Source: CAISKJ01 sp046351555
GTDB taxonomy: Bacteria > Myxococcota_A > Polyangia > Polyangiales > Ga0077539
Reading direction: 5' to 3'
Assembly (NCBI GenBank): GCA_046351555.1
Contig: JAXLYI010000021.1
Span: 153,216-217,215 of the forward strand
DNA length: 64,000 nt
The translations under genes and the position numbers were made by a program. The first letter of the stretch is position 1. Every line of letters starts with the position of its first letter. Under the pieces are notes generated by a model, which saw nothing but the letters and a program-made list of their open reading frames with translations, had not been told where the DNA came from and made no database searches. This document shows positions 42,518 through 50,073 of this stretch, one piece after another.

Positions 42518-42657
42518 CGCGAGGCGAAGCGGGTCCTCGCGATGTGCCGTTCCCGCGCGCGCTCCCATCGGGGCGCCTGCGACGTCGTGGCCCGACGTCG
42601 GGGGCGCCCGAGGCGGCGTCACGCGCTCCACCCCAAGTACCCGCGACGGAGCTTCTC

Positions 42658-44700
42658 ATGCACAAGAGCCATGGTTCGATTCACCGCGCCCGCCGCCGGG
42701 CCCTCGCCGCGCTCGCGCTCGCCGCGGCGGCGCCCGCCTGCACGCAGGACGTCAGCCTCGTGCGGCTGCCCTGCACCGCCGCGTGCGAGGTGACCTCCTC
42801 GGGCACCGTCGACAACCAGACGCCGGGCGAGCGGGTCGGGCGCTCGGTCGCGATCCTCGCGTGGGGGCAGAGCGGCGCCTTCCCCGGGCCCGTCACGGTC
42901 AACAAGGAGCGGCGCACCGTCGCCGCGGGCGCACCCGACTACGTGACGCCGCTCATCGGGATCTTCGGCACCGGGCGCATCTGGCTCAACCGCGCCAACA
43001 CGAACAACGGCAACCTCAACACCAACCTCGCGCCCGTCTTCCTCGGCCCGCTCACCGACCCCGACGTCCGCGAGCTCGGCACGTCGCTCCACGCCGCGGA
43101 CGTGCGCGCCGGCCACGCCGAGAGCTTCTCCGCGGGCGGGGTCAACTACCTCAACGCCCCGGTGGCCTACGGCGAGGAGCTGCTCGCCGGCGCGCCGGGC
43201 AGCTACGGCGACGACGGCGCGGTGGAGTGGTTCTACAACCGCGGCACGCCCGACCTCGGGTGGGTGCTCGGCGGCGAGCTCCGACCGAGCGCCCCCGTCG
43301 CCGACGAGCGCTTCGGCGCCGCGATCGCGAGTGACGCGCGCGTCGACGCCAAGACCACCGGCGCGCCCAACCGCGTCGCGGTCGGAGCGCCGGGGGCCAA
43401 CCGCGTCTACGTCTTCACCACCGTGCCGGGCTCGACGCCGCCGTTCGCGCAGGCGCAGGTGATCGCCGGCCCCGCGGGCGCGAGCGCCTTCGGCCGCGCG
43501 CTCGCGATGGACGACTTCAACCACGACGGGCTGCTCGACCTCGCGGTGGGCGCGCCGCTCACCTTCGGCGAGGGCAGGGTGTACGTCTACGCCGGGCAGG
43601 CCGCGGGGGCGCCGTTCGCGAGCGTGCCCCGCGAGGTCGAGCCGACGGGGGCGATGGCGACCGGCGGCAACTTCGGCGCGTCGCTCGCGTCGGGGCTCGC
43701 GCGGCGCGACGACACGCCGGGCTCGACGCTCTCGCTGCACCCGGTGCTCGTCGTCGGCGCGCCCGACCACGACGTCTCGGTCGGCGGCATCACCTTCGTC
43801 GACGCGGGGGGCGTCTGCCAGTTCCAGTTCAGCGGCGCGGGCCCGATGGGGATCCCCTTCCAGCGCTGCGACGAGAACCCGTCGCCCGCCACCGACGAGC
43901 GCTACGGCCAGGCCGTGGCCGTCGGCAATTTCGGGGCGGTTGACGAGACCGGCAGCGGCTCGTCGTACTGCGCCAAGGTCGCGGAGATCGCGGTGGGCTC
44001 GCCGGGCGAGAACTGCCCGGGCTACTTGGACTCCGGCGCCGTCCACATCCTCGGTCACCGCACCAACGGCGGCGAGCCCTCGCTCCCCGGCCAGGTGCTC
44101 TGCGGGACGCGCACGGCGGAGCGGATCGGGCGCGCGCTCGACGCCGACTACATCCAGCCCAACGGCCACGAAGACCTCGCGGTGGGCGCGCCGGACTTCA
44201 ACGCCAACGCCGGCTCCTACCGCCTCACCGCCGCGCGCGAGCCGGTCAACCCGGTCGACCCGCTCTCCGGCGTCTGGCGCGCGGTCGACTCCGCGGGCCA
44301 CGCCTTCACCATCCAGATCGCGTGGGACCGCCTCACCGGCCGCCTCGTCATCACGCAGCTCACCTCCGCGACCATCACCTCCGCGGACAACGGGCAGGCG
44401 TGCTCCGTGCTCGGCCACACCACGTCGTTCACGGGCTACCAGACCTTCCCGGTGGTCCCGTGGATCCAGACCGCCGCGTCGCACAGCGAGATCATCGACC
44501 TCGACGTCTCCGCGCAGGTCGGGCTCGGCGTCGCGGCGCACGTGCTCGGGACCTTCTCGTACGACGACGCCGCCGACCACTTCACGCTCGACATCGACGA
44601 CCACGGCGGCATCCTCGGGCTGACGGGCCAGGGGTGCGACATCGTCAACGACCCGTTCGTCTTCACGCGCGTGACCCCCGCCGGCTCCGTCTGCGAGTAG
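42658..44700 (+). CDS. FG-GAP / integrin-alpha-like beta-propeller lipoprotein
   Basis: 680 residues from ATG 42658; lipobox-like AAAAPAC at about Cys27. The main part (residues 55-530) contains repeated FG-GAP blades such as DDFNHDGLLDLAVGAP, with the calcium loop DxNxDGxxD, GFGASLA-like turns and VAVGAPG/EIAVGSPG phrases, as in integrin alpha chains and bacterial surface propellers. A separate C-terminal beta domain of about 150 residues (SGVWRAVDSAGHAFTIQIAWD onward) ends the protein. It probably takes part in surface binding or adhesion. Divergent from glyA. Confidence 0.88.
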   Translation: MHKSHGSIHRARRRALAALALAAAAPACTQDVSLVRLPCTAACEVTSSGTVDNQTPGERVGRSVAILAWGQSGAFPGPVTVNKERRTVAAGAPDYVTPLIGIFGTGRIWLNRANTNNGNLNTNLAPVFLGPLTDPDVRELGTSLHAADVRAGHAESFSAGGVNYLNAPVAYGEELLAGAPGSYGDDGAVEWFYNRGTPDLGWVLGGELRPSAPVADERFGAAIASDARVDAKTTGAPNRVAVGAPGANRVYVFTTVPGSTPPFAQAQVIAGPAGASAFGRALAMDDFNHDGLLDLAVGAPLTFGEGRVYVYAGQAAGAPFASVPREVEPTGAMATGGNFGASLASGLARRDDTPGSTLSLHPVLVVGAPDHDVSVGGITFVDAGGVCQFQFSGAGPMGIPFQRCDENPSPATDERYGQAVAVGNFGAVDETGSGSSYCAKVAEIAVGSPGENCPGYLDSGAVHILGHRTNGGEPSLPGQVLCGTRTAERIGRALDADYIQPNGHEDLAVGAPDFNANAGSYRLTAAREPVNPVDPLSGVWRAVDSAGHAFTIQIAWDRLTGRLVITQLTSATITSADNGQACSVLGHTTSFTGYQTFPVVPWIQTAASHSEIIDLDVSAQVGLGVAAHVLGTFSYDDAADHFTLDIDDHGGILGLTGQGCDIVNDPFVFTRVTPAGSVCE

Positions 44701-44844
44701 GCCCCCGCGGACTCGCCGCCGGCCGTCCGTGAACGCCCGGCCCCCTCGACGCAACGCCGTGTCCGACGCGCGGTGATCCGCGGCGACAGGAAGCCGTTCT
44801 CTTGCGCCGCCACCTGTTGCAGAATGCGGCTCGAGGGCCCTTCG

Positions 44845-45681
44845 ATGCTTCGAACCTCTTTCGTCTCCGCGGGCTTCGCGCTCGCACTCCTCGCCGCGCC
44901 CCTCGGCGCGCAGGCCCAGCCGGCCCAACCCCCGGCGGGCGACCCCGCCGCGCAGGCTGCCACCGAGGCCGCCCGCGCGCGCTTCGAAGAGGGCGTCGCG
45001 CACATGGCCGCGAGCCGCTGGCAGGAGGCCGCCGACGCCTTCGCGGCCTCGATGCAGGTGCGGGCGACCGCCTCCGCCGCGCTCAACCTCGGCATCTCCC
45101 TGAAGAACCTCGGGCGACTCGTCGAGGCCCGCGTGCGGCTCCAGCAGTTTCAGGAGATGGCCTCCGAGACGCTGCGCCGCGAGCAGGGCGCGCACGCGCA
45201 GGAGCTGCTGCTCCAGATCGCGCGCGAGCTGGCGCGGGTGCGCGTGGTCGAGCTGACGCCGACGGTGGCGGCGGTGTCGGTCGACGGCCGGCGGGCGCAG
45301 CTCAACGAGGCCGGCGAGGTGGTGGTCGACCCGGGAGCCCACACCGTGCGCGCGGAGGCCCCGGGCTACGTCACCTTCGAAGAGCGCGTCGAGGTCCCGA
45401 CGGGCCAGACCCGCGACCTCCGCATCGCGATGGCGGCCGCGCCCGCCGCCGCGACCACGCCCCCGGCGCCCGTCGAGCGCGTGGTGGTGGTCAACCAGCC
45501 GACGCCCGCGCCCGCGGCGACCCCGGTGTACCGGCAGTGGTGGTTCTGGACGATCATCGGCGTCGGCGTCGCGGGCGTCGCGACGGGCGCGATCCTGGCA
45601 ACGCGCAACACGGTGCGTGACGACCCCCCGACCAGCACGGGGATCTCCCTCGCGGGGATCACGCTGGGGGGTGCGCCGTGA
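44845..45681 (+). CDS. Exported TPR-PEGA protein with C-terminal membrane helix
   Basis: 278 residues from ATG 44845; signal peptide FALALLAAPLGAQAQ. Residues 25-110 form TPR-like helices (ARARFEEGVAHMAASRWQEAADAF), 145-205 a PEGA-like beta module (VSVDGRRAQLNEAGEVVV), and about 225-255 a single transmembrane helix (WWFWTIIGVGVAGVATGAIL). PEGA proteins are common near protein kinases in myxobacteria; here a kinase gene is two genes downstream. Its stop overlaps the next gene's GTG (GTGA). Confidence 0.83.
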   Translation: MLRTSFVSAGFALALLAAPLGAQAQPAQPPAGDPAAQAATEAARARFEEGVAHMAASRWQEAADAFAASMQVRATASAALNLGISLKNLGRLVEARVRLQQFQEMASETLRREQGAHAQELLLQIARELARVRVVELTPTVAAVSVDGRRAQLNEAGEVVVDPGAHTVRAEAPGYVTFEERVEVPTGQTRDLRIAMAAAPAAATTPPAPVERVVVVNQPTPAPAATPVYRQWWFWTIIGVGVAGVATGAILATRNTVRDDPPTSTGISLAGITLGGAP

Positions 45682-46196
45682 GGTGGGCGCGCGCGCTCCT
45701 CCTGCCGCTGGCGGCCTGCCTCGCGCAGTGCGCGAAGGATCCGACGGGGCTCTTCGTGTCGATCACCGTAGACTCCGCCCTCGCCGACAACGTGAACTTC
45801 GCGGTGATCCGCGTGTTCGACGCGAGCACGTCGGCGACCTCGATGGAGCCGCACATCGCGGAGCGGACCTTCGCCATCACGCCGGGCCAGACGTACACGC
45901 TCTTCGTGGAGAAGACGGGCACGCGGTCGCGCGTCCGCCTCGAGCTCGACGCCGTGCGGGTGACGCCCGGGGGCGGCGGGGGCGGCCTCCAGCTGCCCAT
46001 GCCGGGCATGGGGGTGGTCAATGACCGAGCGGTGGTGAGCTACGCCGAGGATAAGGTGCTGAAGGTGCCCATGGGGCTCTACAACGCCTGCCGGTCGGGC
46101 GTCCTCCGCATGCCGTGCCCCGCCAACAACCGCTGCACCAGCAACGGCACCTGCACCATGTTCGAGGTCAGCAACCCCGCGCAGTACAACTGGTGA
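45678..46196 (+). CDS. Small lipoprotein with four-cysteine C-terminus
   Basis: 172 residues from GTG 45678, overlapping the preceding gene by four bases. Lipobox AQC (Cys18) follows a short hydrophobic segment. The middle is a beta-rich module (LFVSITVDSALADNVNFAVI...YTLFVEKTG), and the C-terminus has four closely spaced cysteines (NACRSGVLRMPCPANNRC-SNGTC), suggesting disulfide bonds. Unknown family, clearly coupled to the PEGA-like gene. Confidence 0.75.
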   Translation: MRWARALLLPLAACLAQCAKDPTGLFVSITVDSALADNVNFAVIRVFDASTSATSMEPHIAERTFAITPGQTYTLFVEKTGTRSRVRLELDAVRVTPGGGGGGLQLPMPGMGVVNDRAVVSYAEDKVLKVPMGLYNACRSGVLRMPCPANNRCTSNGTCTMFEVSNPAQYNW

Positions 46197-46244
46197 CCCG
46201 CGCGCTCGCGTCCGCGGAGGCGCGGCGCTAGCATCGAGGCTCTT

Positions 46245-47807
46245 ATGGCGGACGAAGAACTCCCCGACCGTTCCGGCACCGTGCTCGCCGACCGCTACCG
46301 GCTCGTGAAGCGCCTCGGGGCGGGGGGCATGGGCGAGGTGTACCAGGCCGTCAACGAGATGGTGCGCCGCGAGGTGGCCATCAAGGTGCTCAAGCCCGAG
46401 TACGCGCGGAGCCCCGACGTGGTGCAGCGCGTGCTGCGCGAGGCGCGCGCCGCCAACGCCGTGCGCCACCCCAACGTGGTCGACGTGATCGACGTCGCCA
46501 CCGACGCCCAGGGCGCGCCCATCATCGTGCAGGAGCTCCTCTCGGGGCAGGACCTCTCGCAGTTCCTCCGCGCGCGGGGCGTGGCCTTCACCGAGCGCGA
46601 GGTGCTCGACGTGATGATCCCGGTGTGCGAGGCCGTCGGCGCCGCCCACCGCGCGGGCATCATGCACCGCGACCTCAAGCTGGAGAACGTCTTCCTCCAC
46701 CGCCTCCCCACCGGCGCGACCGTGCCGAAGGTGCTGGACTTCGGGCTCTCGCGCCACATCGGCGAGGACGCCGTCTCGCGCCTCACCGCCACCGGCGTCG
46801 CGATGGGGACGCCGATGTACATGTCCCCCGAGCAGGTGCAGGGCGAGCGCAACATCGACCAGCGCACGGACGTCTGGGCGCTCGGCATCATGCTCTACGA
46901 GCTCACCGCGGGGCGCCTGCCCTTCAGCGGCGACTCGCTCGGCGCCATCTTCGTGAAGATCTGCACCGTCGACCCGGAGCCCCTCCGCCCGCTCGCGCCG
47001 CAGATCTCCGACGGCTACGCGGCCATCGTCCAGCGCTGCCTCCGGCGCGACCGCAACGAGCGCTACCCTAGCGCCGCCGAGCTCGCCGCCGACCTCCTCC
47101 GCCTCCGCCAGGGCGCCGTCACCCTCGACGACAACGCCCCGAGCCTCGCGGGCTTCGCGTCGGCCGCGCCCGCCCTCGGCGCCACCGCCGTCCCCGCCTC
47201 GCAGAACTTCGGCGCCGTCGGCGTCGCCCCGACCCTCGCCTCCGCCCCCGCGCTCGCCTCGCCCTCGGCCCCGGCGCCTCCGCAGCCCCCTTCGCTCGAC
47301 CCGCGCAGCTCGTCGCGCTCCATCGGGCCCGCCGTCTCGCAGGTGCACCCCGCGCCGCGACGCGCCGGGGTCATCGCCGCGGCCGCCCTCGCCACGCTCG
47401 CCGTCGTCGGCGGGGGCGTCTGGGCCGCCACGCGCTCGCACGAAACCCCCGCCGCCGCAGCGCCCGCGCGCCCGTCACCCGTGCCGTCGCCCGTCGCGCT
47501 GCCCACGCCCCCGCCCGCCGCGCTCCAGGCGCCGCCCGAGCCCGCCGCGCCGACGCCTCCCGCCGCGCCGACGCCTCCCGCTGCGCCGACGGCCACCCCG
47601 ACCGCCGCGCCGGCTGCACCCGAGGCGCCCCTCGCGGCCGAGGCCGAGGCCGGCTCGCGCACGCGCCGCCATCACGACGAGGCCGGCGACGACCCCGCCC
47701 CCGTGGGCAACGGCCGCCTGCTCCGCCGCCTCCAGCGCGGGCGCGACCGTCGCCGCGAGCGAGGCACCGTCATCCCCGGCGGCGGCACCACGCGCTTCGA
47801 AAACTGA
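46245..47807 (+). CDS. Hanks-type serine/threonine protein kinase
   Basis: 520 residues. The kinase domain is complete: Gly-rich loop LGAGGMGEVY, K47 in VAIKVLK, catalytic D143 in HRDLKLEN, DFG (165-167) and activation segment GTPMYMSPEQVQG. An Ala/Pro-rich juxtamembrane linker leads to a transmembrane helix at about 375-395 (GVIAAAALATLAVVGGGVW) and a Pro/Ala-rich, Arg-rich external tail without recognisable sensor domain. It should phosphorylate Ser/Thr on partner proteins at the membrane. Neighbours (PEGA-like, small lipoprotein upstream; TPR membrane protein convergent) are the usual company of such kinases in myxobacteria. Confidence 0.95.
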   Translation: MADEELPDRSGTVLADRYRLVKRLGAGGMGEVYQAVNEMVRREVAIKVLKPEYARSPDVVQRVLREARAANAVRHPNVVDVIDVATDAQGAPIIVQELLSGQDLSQFLRARGVAFTEREVLDVMIPVCEAVGAAHRAGIMHRDLKLENVFLHRLPTGATVPKVLDFGLSRHIGEDAVSRLTATGVAMGTPMYMSPEQVQGERNIDQRTDVWALGIMLYELTAGRLPFSGDSLGAIFVKICTVDPEPLRPLAPQISDGYAAIVQRCLRRDRNERYPSAAELAADLLRLRQGAVTLDDNAPSLAGFASAAPALGATAVPASQNFGAVGVAPTLASAPALASPSAPAPPQPPSLDPRSSSRSIGPAVSQVHPAPRRAGVIAAAALATLAVVGGGVWAATRSHETPAAAAPARPSPVPSPVALPTPPPAALQAPPEPAAPTPPAAPTPPAAPTATPTAAPAAPEAPLAAEAEAGSRTRRHHDEAGDDPAPVGNGRLLRRLQRGRDRRRERGTVIPGGGTTRFEN

Positions 47808-47813
47808 CCGCGC

Positions 47814-48572
47814 TCAGAAGCTCCAGCTCACCGACCCGGCGCACGCCCCGCGGCCGCACCACACGCCGGCCCGAGGCGCGCTCGCGGCCCGCGCGTTCGA
47901 ACGCAGCGTGACCGCGAGCCACGCGGCGCCCGCGACCACCGCCGCCGCGCCCACGCCCCCGAGCACGTCGCCGATCAGCGCCCGCGTCGACGCGCTATCA
48001 CGCAGGTCGAGGTCGGCGGGCGACGCGCACTGGCGCGACGGGCAGCGTCGCTCGAGCTCGCCGGCGTCGGCGAAGGCCGTCACCCAGAGCGGCGCCGCGC
48101 CGAGCAGGAGGACGCCGCCGCTCACGAGCAGCACCACGGGCCCGGTGACCTCGCGCGCAGGCGGCGGAGGCGGCGGCGGGGGAGGGGGCGGCGGCGGCGG
48201 TGGCGGCGGAGGCGGCGCGTGGCGGGCGGCGGCGCGGGCCTGCACGGAGGCGACGCGCTGCGTGAGGACGGCGCGGTCGACGCCGGGCGCGCCGGCGCGT
48301 TCGAAGCGGCTGTAGGCGTCGAGGGCGCGCGCGTCGTCGCCGGCGTCCTCCCAGGCGCGGCCGATGTTGAAGAGGAGCTCGGGGCGGCGCGACGCGGCCC
48401 ACGCGGCTTCGAACTCCGCGGCGGCCTCGGCGAAGCGGCCCGCGGCGTAGAGCTGGCTGCCGATCGTGTAGTGCGACTGGGCGAGGCCCGCCGCGGGCCC
48501 GCGCTGCGCCGACGCCACCGCCGGGAGCGCGAGGGCGCCGAGGAGGCACGCGGCCGGGCGGAGGGTCTTCAC
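47814..48572 (-). CDS. Exported TPR protein with poly-proline linker and two membrane helices
   Basis: 252 residues from GTG 48572. A signal peptide (MKTLRPAACLLGALALPAVASAQ) precedes TPR-like helices (GSQLYAAGRFAEAAAEFEAAW, NIGRAWEDAGDDARAL). Next come a run of about 20 prolines and two hydrophobic helices (VVLLVSGGVLLLGAAPLWV and IGDVLGGVGAAAVVAGAAWLAVTL). The architecture (TPR, proline arm, two helices) recurs in myxobacterial envelope proteins of unknown role. Convergent with the kinase, six bp between stops. Confidence 0.8.
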   Translation of the reverse strand: MKTLRPAACLLGALALPAVASAQRGPAAGLAQSHYTIGSQLYAAGRFAEAAAEFEAAWAASRRPELLFNIGRAWEDAGDDARALDAYSRFERAGAPGVDRAVLTQRVASVQARAAARHAPPPPPPPPPPPPPPPPPPPAREVTGPVVLLVSGGVLLLGAAPLWVTAFADAGELERRCPSRQCASPADLDLRDSASTRALIGDVLGGVGAAAVVAGAAWLAVTLRSNARAASAPRAGVWCGRGACAGSVSWSF

Positions 48573-48756
48573 GGCGTCGCGAACGTATCATCGCGCCGCC
48601 GCCGCGCGCCCTGCATTCCTCGTGGTCGAACGCAAAACCTTTGCGCGCCCGCGCGGTCTCTGGTCTCGACCTCCCGGCGTCGCCGTGGGAATGTACCGCC
48701 GCCCCCGCGCGGTTCCCCCGTCGGGCACTGGCCCTCCCCGCATCCGAACCGCGTCG

Positions 48757-50073
48757 ATGAACAAGCTCCGCCCCCTCCTCTCCCGCGCACGCGCGCTCCT
48801 CGCCCGGGCGATCGACCTGTTCCCCGTCACGCCGCTCGGGCTCCTCGCGCTCGCCGGGTCGGCCTTCGCGCTCTTCGCCTACGGCCTCCGCCGCGTCGAC
48901 CTCGTGCTGCTCATGATGGGCGGCGTCGGCCTCGCCCTCGGCGCGCTCTGCCTCCTCGCCGTCGTCGGCGCCGCCGTCGGGCTCTACCTCTCGCTCCGCA
49001 AGCGCGGCGGCGGCGACACCCTCCGCCTCGAGTGCGGCTTCCCCGCGCGAACGGGCTTCTCCACCTCCACCCTGTGGTTCGTGCCGCTCGTGAAGGTCGC
49101 GTGGACGTGGGAGTCGCCCGAGGCCACCGTGAAGCTCGTCACCCTGCGCCGGCGCCACCACGAGGAGGTCACGCCCACGCGCCGCGGCCTCCACGAGCGG
49201 ATCGTCCGGCGCTTCGAAGTGGGCGACGCCTTCGGCCTGATGCGCGTCGCCTTCCGCGTCACCGAAGAGCGCCCCGCCCGCTTCGCCCCCTCCGTCGGCG
49301 CGCTCCGGCAGATGCACGTGGTCCGCTCCGTCGCGGGCGGCGACAGCCTCTCGCACCCCGCGGGGCCCCCCGAGGGCGAGCGCGCGGACATGCGCCACTA
49401 CGCCCCCGGCGACCCGATCAAGTACGTGCTCTGGAAGGTGTTCGCCCGCACCCGCCAGCTCGTCGTCCGCACGCCCGAGCGCGCGATCAGCCCCGTCCGC
49501 CAGACCGTCGCGTACCTCGTCGCGGGTGAAGGGGACGAGCCCGCCGCCGGGGCCGCGCGCGTCGCCGTCGACTCCGGCGCGCTCGGCAGCGAGTGGGTGC
49601 TCGGCGCCGACGGCAACGACGTGGTCGCGAAGTCCGCCGCGCAGGCGATGGAGGTGCTCGCGAAGTCCGCCCACGCATCCGACGCCCAGCATGGCGCGGG
49701 GCTCTCGCACTTCCTCGCCACGGCCACGCCGGGCGGCGCCGCGGGGCGCGCGGTGGTGTTCGTCCCCGCCGTGCCGGGCCCCTGGCTCGACCGCGTCGCC
49801 GCCGCCGTTCGCGCGCGCTCGTCGCCCAACCAGGCCGCGTCGCCGGTGGAGTTTGTGGTGTGCGCCGACGGCGTGTCGCGCAAGCCGCCGCCCACCTGGC
49901 TCGCCCGCTTCGCGCTGCGCGAGGAGTCCGAGCGCGGCCCCGTCCCCGCCGCCCAGCTCATGAAGGTCGTCTCCGCCCTCGCCGCGTCGCGCTCGCGCGT
50001 CCTCATCGTCGACCGCGTCGCCGGCCGCGTCTACGCCGACGGGCACCAGCGCGCCCTGGAGGCCGCGTCCTGA
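48757..50073 (+). CDS. DUF58-domain membrane protein
   Basis: 438 residues from ATG 48757. Two or three N-terminal transmembrane helices (about 22-80) are followed by the DUF58 domain, whose signature ADMRHYAPGDPIKYVLWKV is followed by ARTRQLVVRTPE. DUF58 proteins are regularly encoded beside MoxR ATPases and transglutaminase-like proteins. Its stop overlaps the next start by one base (TGATG), so it is co-translated with the transglutaminase-like gene. The molecular function of DUF58 is unresolved; an insert of about 100 residues follows the signature. Confidence 0.9.
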   Translation: MNKLRPLLSRARALLARAIDLFPVTPLGLLALAGSAFALFAYGLRRVDLVLLMMGGVGLALGALCLLAVVGAAVGLYLSLRKRGGGDTLRLECGFPARTGFSTSTLWFVPLVKVAWTWESPEATVKLVTLRRRHHEEVTPTRRGLHERIVRRFEVGDAFGLMRVAFRVTEERPARFAPSVGALRQMHVVRSVAGGDSLSHPAGPPEGERADMRHYAPGDPIKYVLWKVFARTRQLVVRTPERAISPVRQTVAYLVAGEGDEPAAGAARVAVDSGALGSEWVLGADGNDVVAKSAAQAMEVLAKSAHASDAQHGAGLSHFLATATPGGAAGRAVVFVPAVPGPWLDRVAAAVRARSSPNQAASPVEFVVCADGVSRKPPPTWLARFALREESERGPVPAAQLMKVVSALAASRSRVLIVDRVAGRVYADGHQRALEAAS